In this document: piece by piece, positions 27,210 to 34,418 of the stretch
Position numbering within the stretch: the stretch's first letter is position 1
Layout of the letters: each line of letters opens with the position of its first letter
DNA from: an uncultured Lachnospiraceae bacterium
GTDB lineage: Bacteria > Bacillota > Clostridia > Lachnospirales > Lachnospiraceae
Assembly: GCA_910585625.1 (NCBI GenBank)
Contig: CAJUFQ010000009.1
Span: forward strand, 1 to 64,000
Direction: 5' to 3'
DNA length: 64,000 nt
The notes under the pieces: generated by a model
What the model saw: only the letters and a program-made list of their open reading frames with translations
What the model was told of the DNA's origin: nothing
Database searches by the model: none
Position numbers and translations under genes: made by a program

Positions 27210-28056
27210 GCCGGAAAAAGATATTGTGACCGTGAAGATACTCCCACAGGAAGCGCCGGATGGTATATCGCTGGGGATGTCCAGCATTATCGGCACCAGG
27301 AGCAGCCAGGAAGATACGGTATTCTGCTATGGGCGCGAAAAGGAGGCCCTCGGCCTTGTCTGCGACGGCATGGGAGGGCTTGAGGGAGGAGAGCTTGCCA
27401 GCAAGGCGGCGGCAGAAAGCTTCGCAAACGCATGGTTTAGCTGCGGGGGCATTACAGACGTCCCCAGGTTTTTGGAAGAAGAGGCCATCCGGGCGGACGA
27501 GAAAGTATTTTGCCAGGAAAATGAGGAAGGAGAACGCATCCGGGCCGGGACGACGATCGTGGCGGCGATTATCCGGGAAGATGAGCTTTTCTGGCTGTCT
27601 GTAGGAGACAGCAGGATTTATATCATCCGCGGGGAGGAAATCTTGTCGGTCTGCCGGGAGCATAATTACCGGCTGACGCTTGACTGGAAGCTGGAGCAGG
27701 GGGAGCTGACGCCGGAGGAATATGCTGCGGAGGAATACCGAGCAGAGGCGCTGATAAGTTACCTGGGCATGGGAAACGTCTCCCTGATGGATGTGAACCG
27801 CCAGCCCTTTTTGCTGGAAGACGGAGATATTGTCCTGCTGACCAGCGACGGGCTGTACAGAAGCCTCTCGCAGGAGGAAATCCTGGCGCTGGTGAAAGAA
27901 GCGAAAGAGGACATGCAGAAAGCTGCGGACATGCTGACGGCAGCGGCATTGGGAGACAAGAAGTCCGGGCAGGACAATACGTCTGTCGTCCTGATGCGTT
28001 ATGGCGGAAAACAGGAAAAGGACAGGAGGATGCAAGATGGATTTAAAGAGATGTGA
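27202..28056 (+). CDS. Second PP2C-family protein phosphatase
   Basis: 284 residues from ATG 27202; in-frame codons upstream lie inside the kinase gene and are not expected to be translated. PP2C motifs are intact: SSQEDTVF, CDGMGGLEGGELAS, LSVGDSRIYII, TSDGLYRSL and QDNTSVV. It is only distantly similar to the first phosphatase of the locus and is not a recent duplicate. Having two phosphatases beside three kinases suggests separate membrane and cytoplasmic branches. Overlaps the next FHA gene by 20 bases. Confidence 0.92.
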   Translation: MGEPEKDIVTVKILPQEAPDGISLGMSSIIGTRSSQEDTVFCYGREKEALGLVCDGMGGLEGGELASKAAAESFANAWFSCGGITDVPRFLEEEAIRADEKVFCQENEEGERIRAGTTIVAAIIREDELFWLSVGDSRIYIIRGEEILSVCREHNYRLTLDWKLEQGELTPEEYAAEEYRAEALISYLGMGNVSLMDVNRQPFLLEDGDIVLLTSDGLYRSLSQEEILALVKEAKEDMQKAADMLTAAALGDKKSGQDNTSVVLMRYGGKQEKDRRMQDGFKEM

Positions 28057-28909
28057 CAAAGGACATTTTTATGACGGGGGCAAGTTCCAGACATGCCCTC
28101 ATTGCGCGGCAGCTGCCGGAGGGGACGTGCAGGCGACGATGCCCTATACAGATATGGGAGGAGGTTATCATACGGCGATGGCAGAGCCGGTGACGATGCC
28201 TTTGTATGGGCAGTCACAGAACCAGGAGCCGGTGACGATGCCTTTGTATGGGCAGGGGCAGGAGCCAGTGACGATGCCTTTGTATGGGCAGGGGCAGGAG
28301 CCAGTGACGATGCCGCTGTATGGACAGGCGCAGAATCAGCAGCCGGCGGCAACGCCGTCATATGGGCAGGCGCAAGATGCGGAGCCGCTGACCGTGCCCA
28401 TGGCACAGCCTGCGCAGCCGTCTGTGCAGGAATCTGCCGCAGGAAATATTTCCCTGCGGGATGCGGTGAGCAAGGCGGTCTGCGCGCCGGAAGAGACGCC
28501 GGACGAACAGAAAACAGTCAGCCTCTTCCATGCCAAGACAGGCATAGACCCGGTCGCCGGCTGGCTGGTATGTATTGAAGGGGAGGATTTTGGCGGCAGC
28601 TTTACGGTAAAGAGCGGCAGGAATTTCATTGGGCGCGCGGCAAATATGGATATCGTGCTGCACGGGGATAACAGCATTTCCAGGGAAAAGCACGCAATTA
28701 TCCTTTATGAGCCGAAACGGCGGGAATTCATTGCGCAGGCAGGGGAGTCCAGGGAATTGTTTTACCTGAATGACGAAGTCGTGCTGAACCCGGCGCGCCT
28801 CAAGCAGAACGACGTCCTGACAATCGGGAACACACGTCTGATGTTTTTCCCTTGCTGCGGCGAGGAGTTCAGCTGGGATGATTTTAAGAAAGGTGAGGAA
28901 GAAGAATGA
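28037..28909 (+). CDS. FHA-domain protein with MPLYGQ repeats
   Basis: 290 residues from ATG 28037, with AGGAGG at 28024-28029. The N-terminus has C-x-x-GHFYDGGKFQTCPHC, the same ribbon-like motif as the first FHA protein. A low-complexity region (about 49-125) holds four copies of EPVTMPLYGQ and degenerate relatives; its Thr residues are candidate phosphosites for the neighbouring kinases, and the Tyr-Gly-Gln pattern could be self-associating. FHA domain at about 168-275 with GRAANMDIVL and SREKHA. Overlaps the next gene by four bases (ATGA). Confidence 0.9.
   Translation: MDLKRCDKGHFYDGGKFQTCPHCAAAAGGDVQATMPYTDMGGGYHTAMAEPVTMPLYGQSQNQEPVTMPLYGQGQEPVTMPLYGQGQEPVTMPLYGQAQNQQPAATPSYGQAQDAEPLTVPMAQPAQPSVQESAAGNISLRDAVSKAVCAPEETPDEQKTVSLFHAKTGIDPVAGWLVCIEGEDFGGSFTVKSGRNFIGRAANMDIVLHGDNSISREKHAIILYEPKRREFIAQAGESRELFYLNDEVVLNPARLKQNDVLTIGNTRLMFFPCCGEEFSWDDFKKGEEEE
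28184..28335 (+). repeat. Tandem 30-bp-type repeats coding EPVTMPLYGQ
   Basis: Four near-identical in-frame units spaced 30 or 36 bp apart, the longer spacing from inserted SQNQ-type residues. Copy number could change without breaking the frame. Confidence 0.8.
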
Positions 28910-29967
28910 AGAACTTAAAGACAAAAAGAAGCGCGGGGCTTTATATCGCGCTGACGGTTTTAATGAAACTGATGCCGATTTTCCTGCTCATTGCGATTGT
29001 GAAGCGAGGGGCAGATGGGGTTGCCGGGATGATGTCAGGCGGCTATATGGGAGGAGGCGGCATCCTTGGGGGCGGGCCGAGCCTGGGAGACATCCTGGGG
29101 GATATCCTGATGTTCCTGATCATCGCGCTGCTTTTGTGCCTTGCGTATGCCGCCTATCAGATAATCCTCTTCTGGGGCGTGTGCAGGGACATCAATAACG
29201 TATGCGGGAAATACAGCATAGGGAATGACAGCCTGAATTATATTTTTGTCCTGCTGTTATCAGCAGTGACGCTTAAGATTTATTATGTATTCTGGTCAAA
29301 GCAGCAGGGCGCGCGCATTCAGGAGGCGCAAGGTAAATGCCATACGAAGGCCAAAGGAAGCGAGAAGCTGCATTTCGTGCTGTCGCTGCTTGCCGGGGTT
29401 TCTGTGTGGATTAATGCTATTTTCTTAATTTTGCTCAGGGCAAAGCCTGAAGTTATCGGCAAGCATCTGTTTCTGTTCCTGGTTCTTCTTGTTGCCGGTT
29501 TTATCCTTGACTTTATGGATATGGCAAATATGGCGTATTTCATCGTAGATGCCAATGCCCTTGTGGAAGCGTGCGACGGCCTGCCGGCAGTCCAGGGCGC
29601 AGGCGTGGCCAAAACTAATGAAGCGCGCCGTTCCCCGGGTGCAGGCATGGTGGATAACGACACGTCGGATGGCATCATCGAAGGGCGCAAAGGCACGTAT
29701 GAGGGGGCGGTCATCCCCGTTGAAGGCGAGCTTGTGATTGGCAGGGACGAGGGAAGCTGCAACCTTGTGATTAAAAGGCCGGAAATCAGCAGGAAGCATT
29801 GCGGAATCCGTTATGCGGCAAATGGAAGGTATATTGTAACCGATTATTCTTCCAATGGCGTCTATTATAAAAATGGGCAGGCGTTTCCCAGGAATGTGCC
29901 GGTTGAATGCAGCCCCGGCACAATTATCGTGATTGCCAAGAGCGGAAATGAATTCTTGCTGAAATAA
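28906..29967 (+). CDS. Polytopic membrane protein (DUF4234-like) with C-terminal FHA domain
   Basis: 353 residues. Several membrane helices (about 12-33, 62-90, 100-122, 142-168 and 178-205), with a Gly-rich loop (GGYMGGGGILGGGPS) between the first two and a DUF4234-like YYVFWSKQQG segment. The C-terminal FHA domain (about 252-353) has IGRDEGSCNL, ISRKHC and SSNGVYYKNG. It would hold phosphothreonine-bearing partners at the membrane. Last gene of the locus: the reading frame is followed by an inverted repeat and then by the separate tRNA promoter. Confidence 0.88.
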   Translation: MKNLKTKRSAGLYIALTVLMKLMPIFLLIAIVKRGADGVAGMMSGGYMGGGGILGGGPSLGDILGDILMFLIIALLLCLAYAAYQIILFWGVCRDINNVCGKYSIGNDSLNYIFVLLLSAVTLKIYYVFWSKQQGARIQEAQGKCHTKAKGSEKLHFVLSLLAGVSVWINAIFLILLRAKPEVIGKHLFLFLVLLVAGFILDFMDMANMAYFIVDANALVEACDGLPAVQGAGVAKTNEARRSPGAGMVDNDTSDGIIEGRKGTYEGAVIPVEGELVIGRDEGSCNLVIKRPEISRKHCGIRYAANGRYIVTDYSSNGVYYKNGQAFPRNVPVECSPGTIIVIAKSGNEFLLK

Positions 29968-29991
29968 CGATTTCCGGCAGGGGAAAAACGT

Positions 29992-30029
29992 GGCTGCCGT
30001 ATGAGTGGAAGGCCATTCCTACGGCAGCC
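29992..30029 (+). terminator. Probable terminator of the kinase-FHA locus
   Basis: GGCTGCCGTA (29992-30001) / TACGGCAGCC (30020-30029), a perfect 10-bp stem with an 18-base loop. A U-run does not follow directly, so it may be a stabilising hairpin instead. Confidence 0.5.
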
Positions 30030-30062
30030 GTAACAGTTCATAAAAAAATTTTAAAAAAGTAC

Positions 30063-30091
30063 TTGCTTTTTTGGAAAAAATCGTATATAAT
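30063..30091 (+). promoter_or_regulatory. Promoter of tRNA-Gln
   Basis: TTGCTT (30063-30068), 17-bp spacer, perfect TATAAT (30086-30091), 20 bp before the tRNA. Confidence 0.75.
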
Positions 30092-30110
30092 ACAATCTGT
30101 TGAACAACAA

Positions 30111-30182
30111 TGGCCCATCGCCAAACGGTAAGGCAACGGACTCTGACTCCGTCATTTCAAGGTTCGAATCCTTGTGGGCCAG
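30111..30182 (+). tRNA. tRNA-Gln (anticodon CTG)
   Basis: 72-base cloverleaf: acceptor stem TGGCCCA/TGGGCCA with discriminator G, anticodon stem ACGGA/TCCGT with loop CTCTGAC giving anticodon CTG (reads CAG), and T-arm GGTTCGAATCC. The 3' CCA is not encoded. It stands alone between its own promoter and terminator. Confidence 0.95.
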
Positions 30183-30185
30183 CTA

Positions 30186-30220
30186 GATACCTGTCACTTC
30201 TGGTGATGGGTATTTTTGTT
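30186..30220 (+). terminator. Terminator after tRNA-Gln
   Basis: ATACCTGTCAC / GTGATGGGTAT stem (30187-30197 and 30203-30213, one mismatch) followed by TTTTGTT. Confidence 0.75.
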
Positions 30221-30221
30221 C

Positions 30222-30300
30222 TATAGGAGGAAAGACCTTGTCACGCTGAAGCGTGAAATTGTTTTCCCTATCAGGCAAAACAATTATGCCCGCTTTGTTC
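30222..30300 (+). repeat. Dispersed hairpin repeat, copy A
   Basis: Contains the nested hairpin shared by four intergenic copies: outer arms TATAGGAGGAAAGAC / GTTTTCCCTAT, inner stem TCACGC-TGAA-GCGTGA, then a tail with AAACAATTATGC. It lies in the leader of the thioesterase gene. Confidence 0.7.
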
Positions 30301-30354
30301 TCTCACGGAAATCGGGTGTCAATCGGCTCGTTTTTTTGGTTTAAGGAGGAAATC

Positions 30355-31074
30355 ATGTATAGTTTTGACAGCAGGATACGCTACAGCGAGGTGAATAGCC
30401 ATGGACACATCACGCTGTCTTCCATCATAGATTATTTTCAGGATTGCAGCAGCTTCCAGTCGGAAGAGCTGGGCGTGGGGATAGATTACCTGACGGCCCA
30501 AGGGCTGGTATGGGTGTTGTCTTACTGGCAGATTGAGGTGAACCGCTATCCCCGGATGGGTGAAGAGGTGAAAGTCAGCACATGGCCTTATGGTTTCAAG
30601 GGATTTTTCGGATACCGTAATTTTACGATGGAAGCTGGCGCAGGCGAGATGCTGGCGTATGCAAATTCGGTCTGGACGCTGCTGGATATGCGGCAGGGCA
30701 GGCCCGCAAAGCTTACGCCTAAGATGCAGGAGGTTTACCGGCTTTCCCCGCAGCTTGCGATGGAATGTGAATCCAGGAAGGTTGCGTTTCCGGAGGAGAT
30801 GGATGCCCAGGAACCGTTTCCGGTGCATAAATATCATATTGACACGAATAAACACGTAAATAACGGGAAATATGTGAGCATGGCGCAGGAGTATCTGCCG
30901 TCTGGGTTCCGAACTGGGAAAATGCGCGCGGAATATAAGAAAGCTGCGGTGTACCAAGACATGATTTGCCCCTATGTGGCAGAAAATCAGGGGAAAATCA
31001 CGGTGAAGCTTGCGGACGGGGCAGGGAACCCATACGCGATTGTGGAGTTGGAGGAAAAGAAATGTTGCGATTAG
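30355..31074 (+). CDS. Acyl-ACP thioesterase
   Basis: 239 residues from ATG 30355, five bases after AAGGAGG; upstream in-frame codons lie in the repeat leader. Double hotdog fold typical of FatA-like bacterial acyl-ACP thioesterases (PF01643): the first half has the RYSEVNSHGHITLSSIIDYFQDC start and WVLSYWQIEV, the second half the conserved IDTNKHVNNGKYV segment with the catalytic Asn/His region. It releases free fatty acids from acyl-ACP in the cytoplasm. Overlaps the next gene by 13 bases, suggesting co-expression with cvfB and the CPBP protease. Confidence 0.9.
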   Translation: MYSFDSRIRYSEVNSHGHITLSSIIDYFQDCSSFQSEELGVGIDYLTAQGLVWVLSYWQIEVNRYPRMGEEVKVSTWPYGFKGFFGYRNFTMEAGAGEMLAYANSVWTLLDMRQGRPAKLTPKMQEVYRLSPQLAMECESRKVAFPEEMDAQEPFPVHKYHIDTNKHVNNGKYVSMAQEYLPSGFRTGKMRAEYKKAAVYQDMICPYVAENQGKITVKLADGAGNPYAIVELEEKKCCD

Positions 31075-31898
31075 GAGAAAATCAGGTACTGACAGTAGTA
31101 AAAAAGGTGGATTTTGGCATTTACCTGGCAGAAAGCAGCGAGTCGCAGACGCGGGTGCTGCTTCCGAGGAAACAGGTGCCGGAAGGAACGGAAATCGGCG
31201 ATGATATTGAGGTCTTCTTATATAAGGATTCCAAAGACCGGATGATTGCGACGACGAATAAGCCGAAGCTATGGATGGGGAAAGTAGCTGCGCTTAAAGT
31301 AGTGTCGGTGCAGCATATTGGCGCATTTTTGGACTGGGGGCTGGAAAAAGACTTGCTGCTTCCGTATAAGGAGCAGGTCGGCAAGGTCAATGGGGGAGAT
31401 GAAATATTGGTAAGGCTCTATATTGACAAGAGCAAACGCCTCTGTGCCAGCATGAGGGAACTCTATGATATGCTTGATATGGATTCGGCCTATGAAAGGG
31501 GCGACGTGGTTCATGGGCGTGTCTATGAATTCAGCGATAATTTTGGTACTTTTGTGGCGGTGGATGACAGGTATTCGGCAATGATACCGAAACATGAGGA
31601 TCGCAGCTCCCTGCGCATCGGAGATTGGATTGAGGCCCGTGTTGCAGGCGTGAAGCCGGACGGCAAGCTGGATCTGACGCTGCGGGAAAAGGCTTATATG
31701 CAGATAGATAAGGACGCAGAACAGGTCATGCAGGTGCTGGAGGCGTATGGCGGGTTCCTGCCATTTAATGACAAGGCGTCCCCTGAGGTAATCATGCGGG
31801 AGGTCAAGATGAGCAAGAATGCCTTTAAGCGCGCCGTGGGACGCCTTTATAAAGAGCGCAAAGTTGAAATCACAGACCGGGATATCCGGATGCTGTGA
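31062..31898 (+). CDS. cvfB: CvfB-family S1 RNA-binding protein
   Basis: 278 residues from ATG 31062 with GGAGG about seven bases upstream; longer in-frame starts lie inside the thioesterase gene. Three S1-like OB-fold domains (about 1-65, 68-135 and 140-215; DFGIYLAE, GAFLDWGLEKDLLLP, GRVYEFSDNFGTFVAV) and a C-terminal winged helix (about 225-278) match the YitL/CvfB family, an RNA-binding regulator of virulence factors in Staphylococcus aureus. Cytoplasmic. Confidence 0.9.
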   Translation: MLRLGENQVLTVVKKVDFGIYLAESSESQTRVLLPRKQVPEGTEIGDDIEVFLYKDSKDRMIATTNKPKLWMGKVAALKVVSVQHIGAFLDWGLEKDLLLPYKEQVGKVNGGDEILVRLYIDKSKRLCASMRELYDMLDMDSAYERGDVVHGRVYEFSDNFGTFVAVDDRYSAMIPKHEDRSSLRIGDWIEARVAGVKPDGKLDLTLREKAYMQIDKDAEQVMQVLEAYGGFLPFNDKASPEVIMREVKMSKNAFKRAVGRLYKERKVEITDRDIRML

Positions 31899-31917
31899 AT
31901 CTGGGAGGGAGGAAGTC

Positions 31918-32889
31918 ATGTCTCAGAACAAAGGTGTAAACCGTTTATTTTTAGTAGTTGTGGTCTTGTATATTGGAGTCAGCCTTGGATTTGGAGTGCT
32001 GTCATCCGTAATTCCTGCATTGGGGAATCTGCCGATGTATGCTTCTCTGCTGCTGTCCCAGGCATTGGTGTTTGTGCCCTGTTTTGCGTATTGCAGATGG
32101 AAACACATTAAAATAAGGGAGTTCATCCCTTATCGCAAAATAAATTTTGTGACAATCATATTGGTAATAATCTGCACATACCTGATGTATCCGCTGATTA
32201 TCCTGCTGAACGCCATATCCATGCTGTTCTCCACTTCAGGGACGGCGGGCGTGGCAGAGCTGATGTCCGGGCAGAACTTTTTCCTGAGTACCTTGTTTAT
32301 GGCAGTGATGCCGGCATGTGTCGAGGAATTTATGTTCCGCGGCGTGCTGTTCCAGACATACCGCAGAAGCAAGATGCTTCCGGCAATCTGTCTGAGCGCG
32401 TTCATGTTTGGCTGTATGCATATGAACCTGAACCAATTCATGTATGCCTTTGCGCTGGGTGTGTACCTGGCATTTTTGGTGGAAGCTACCGGGAGCATAT
32501 TCAGCTCCATGCTGGCGCATTTTACCCTGAATTTTACCAGTGTGGTACTCAGCTTCCTGCTGCCGTTTCTTTACGAAATGATAGGGATGTCCGCAGAGGC
32601 TGCGGATCAGCAAGTGGAGCTGGGCGGGCTGGCTGCTAATATGGGAGGCGGTGAAATGGCCGTGTTCCTGATGGGGATACTGATGTGGGCTGTGGTGGCA
32701 GTCGGCACTACCGCAGCCGCGTTTGGGCTTTATGTGGCAATCAGCAAGATTAATGGACGCTGGGCATACGTGAAGGGGATGTTTCATAGAGGCACAGGGG
32801 AACGTCTGATTACCGTCCCGCTGGTGCTGGGGCTTTTGGTTTCCTTTGCGTTTATGGGGCTTAGCATATATCTGGAATACATAGGATGA
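31918..32889 (+). CDS. CPBP-family intramembrane metalloprotease
   Basis: 323 residues from ATG 31918, after GGGAGGGAGG. Eight or so hydrophobic segments. The Abi/CPBP (PF02517) motifs are complete: EEFMFRG (EExxxR, near residue 140), FGCMHMN (FxxxH) and HFTLNF (HxxxN). Family members cleave prenylated or membrane peptides, or act in bacteriocin self-immunity; the substrate here is unknown. Third gene of the thioesterase-cvfB unit, ending in a shared terminator. Confidence 0.9.
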   Translation: MSQNKGVNRLFLVVVVLYIGVSLGFGVLSSVIPALGNLPMYASLLLSQALVFVPCFAYCRWKHIKIREFIPYRKINFVTIILVIICTYLMYPLIILLNAISMLFSTSGTAGVAELMSGQNFFLSTLFMAVMPACVEEFMFRGVLFQTYRRSKMLPAICLSAFMFGCMHMNLNQFMYAFALGVYLAFLVEATGSIFSSMLAHFTLNFTSVVLSFLLPFLYEMIGMSAEAADQQVELGGLAANMGGGEMAVFLMGILMWAVVAVGTTAAAFGLYVAISKINGRWAYVKGMFHRGTGERLITVPLVLGLLVSFAFMGLSIYLEYIG

Positions 32890-32893
32890 TTTA

Positions 32894-32926
32894 CAGGAGC
32901 AGATTACCCATGGTAGCCTGCTCCTG
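32894..32926. terminator. Terminator between convergent CPBP protease and yjfB-like genes
   Basis: CAGGAGCAG (32894-32902) / CTGCTCCTG (32918-32926), a perfect 9-bp stem, placed between two convergent genes and probably active in both directions. U-runs are weak. Confidence 0.5.
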
Positions 32927-32940
32927 TCTGACAGATGCGT

Positions 32941-33117
32941 TTAAACGGAAACGTCAATGTGCCCCCCTATGTGAGGAGTGACGGACTGTTCCATGATCTT
33001 AATCATGGAATCGCCCATGGTTTCCATGGCATCCAGCTGTTTGCCAAGCATGAGTACGCCGATGTCTCCATTGACTTTTGTCATGCTCAAGGCAGTTGAT
33101 AAAGAAGCAATATCCAT
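32941..33117 (-). CDS. YjfB-family putative motility protein
   Basis: A 58-residue protein on the minus strand, start ATG at 33117-33115 with AAAGGAGG shortly upstream, stop at 32943-32941. The sequence starts MDIASLSTALSM and continues with VLMLGKQLD and MIKIMEQSV, ending GGHIDVSV, which matches the small YjfB family (PF14070) annotated as putative motility proteins; family length is about 55-65. No membrane segment. Convergent to the CPBP protease and divergent from the thioredoxin reductase gene. Its presence implies a motile or formerly motile ancestor; the function is otherwise unknown. Confidence 0.8.
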   Translation of the reverse strand: MDIASLSTALSMTKVNGDIGVLMLGKQLDAMETMGDSMIKIMEQSVTPHIGGHIDVSV

Positions 33118-33258
33118 TGCACATTCCTCCTTTCCAATTTTATTATGGCATAGGTAAATGTGAAACTCAATATTTTTGTAAATATTATATACAATGAAGG
33201 TTCAGCCAGCACGCTTGATATGGAAGCCTGGCTTGAATTGAAACACAGGAGGTCAGTT

Positions 33259-34173
33259 ATGCTATATGATGTGATTATTTTAGGAAGCGGGCCGGCGGGC
33301 TTAAGCGCCGCTGTTTATGCGCAGCGCGCCCGTTTCCAGACGCTTGTAATAGAGGAAAAGCCTTTGAGCGGGGGGCAGATTTTGGACACATATGAGGTTG
33401 ACAATTACCCGGGGCTGCCAGGGATAACCGGGTTTGAACTGGGGCAGAAATTCCGCGCCCATGCAGACCAGCTGGGCGCAGAGTTTGTCAATGAGCGGGT
33501 AAAAGAGATTAAGGTGCAAGGCGAAAAGAAGCTGGTGGTGACGGATAAGGCGAGTTATGAAGCCAGGGCGCTGATTCTTGCAACCGGGGCAAGGCACCGT
33601 AAGCTTTTGGTTCCGGGAGAAGAGGAATTTACCGGCATGGGCGTGTCTTACTGCGCGACTTGTGACGGCGCATTTTTCCGTGGGAAAGACGTAGCGGTCG
33701 TTGGCGGCGGGGATGTGGCCTTGGAAGACGCCCTGTTCCTGTCGCGGGGATGCAATAAGGTTTACCTTATCCACCGCAGAGGTGAGTTTCGCGGAGCTCG
33801 CATCCTGCAGGAACGCGTGGCGGAGACACCGAACATTGTGCTTGTGCTGGACAGCAGGGTGCGGGAAATTCGGGGGGAGGAACAAGTCGCTTCTTTGCTT
33901 GTCCATCATATCACGGATGGGAAGGAACAGGAACTTAAAGTGCAAGGCGTGTTCATCGCCGTGGGTACCCAGCCCAACATAGCGGCTGCAGACGGCGTTG
34001 TCAGCCAGGATGCGCAGGGTTATATCATTGCCGGTGAAGATACGGTAACGAGCGAGCCAGGTATTTTCGCGGCGGGAGACGTGCGCACGAAGCAGCTGCG
34101 GCAGGTGGTGACGGCGGCTGCGGATGGCGCCAATGCCATCACTTCCGTGGAACGTTATCTTAGCGGGAATTAA
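33259..34173 (+). CDS. trxB: Thioredoxin reductase
   Basis: 304 residues from ATG 33259 after ACAGGAGG; the frame is open upstream only by chance. FAD-binding ILGSGPAGLSAAVYAQRA at the N-terminus, NADPH-binding GGGDVALEDALFL in the middle, redox-active CATC (YCATCDGAFF, near residue 135), and the C-terminal FAD motif GIFAAGDVR. Reduces thioredoxin or a related protein with NADPH in the cytoplasm. No thioredoxin gene is adjacent. The 235-bp gap after it carries the promoter of the next gene. Confidence 0.93.
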   Translation: MLYDVIILGSGPAGLSAAVYAQRARFQTLVIEEKPLSGGQILDTYEVDNYPGLPGITGFELGQKFRAHADQLGAEFVNERVKEIKVQGEKKLVVTDKASYEARALILATGARHRKLLVPGEEEFTGMGVSYCATCDGAFFRGKDVAVVGGGDVALEDALFLSRGCNKVYLIHRRGEFRGARILQERVAETPNIVLVLDSRVREIRGEEQVASLLVHHITDGKEQELKVQGVFIAVGTQPNIAAADGVVSQDAQGYIIAGEDTVTSEPGIFAAGDVRTKQLRQVVTAAADGANAITSVERYLSGN

Positions 34174-34289
34174 TCTAAGCGGAAGCTGGCCATTGCTGAT
34201 TTTCAGGAATGATTTCGCTGTCATAGATGCGCTTGTCACTATTTACACTATGGGGAGAAATTACAGTGCAAATTTGTAGAATATTATGG

Positions 34290-34318
34290 TTGACATAGTT
34301 CATGCCCTTTGCTATAAT
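34290..34318 (+). promoter_or_regulatory. Consensus sigma-A promoter of the NlpC/P60 gene
   Basis: Perfect TTGACA (34290-34295), 17-bp spacer, perfect TATAAT (34313-34318). It leads to a leader of about 90 bases that contains CGTAAY repeats. Confidence 0.85.
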
Positions 34319-34324
34319 TAGTCT

Positions 34325-34380
34325 CGTAATAAACGTAATAAAATCGTAACAAATGAGAAATTCCGACAGGATTTTGTAAC
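34325..34380 (+). promoter_or_regulatory. CGTAAY direct repeats in the hydrolase leader
   Basis: CGTAAT at 34325-34330 and 34334-34339, CGTAAC at 34345-34350 (five bases after the second), and TGTAAC at 34375-34380. The N5 spacing resembles the WalR box (TGTWAH-N5-TGTWAH) with T changed to C. Control by a WalR-like regulator is inference. Confidence 0.3.
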
Positions 34381-34418
34381 AATAAACAGGATAAAAAAGA
34401 CTAAATATGGAGGGTAAA

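Noticed and set aside
28184..28335. CRISPR-like array
   Set aside because: The repeats are in frame, contiguous, coding and without spacers; they encode the EPVTMPLYGQ tract.
13248..29967. Type VII or type VI secretion locus
   Set aside because: FHA, PP2C and kinase genes occur with such systems, but no EssC/FtsK ATPase, WXG100, EsaA/EssB, ClpV, TssB/C or baseplate gene is present here.
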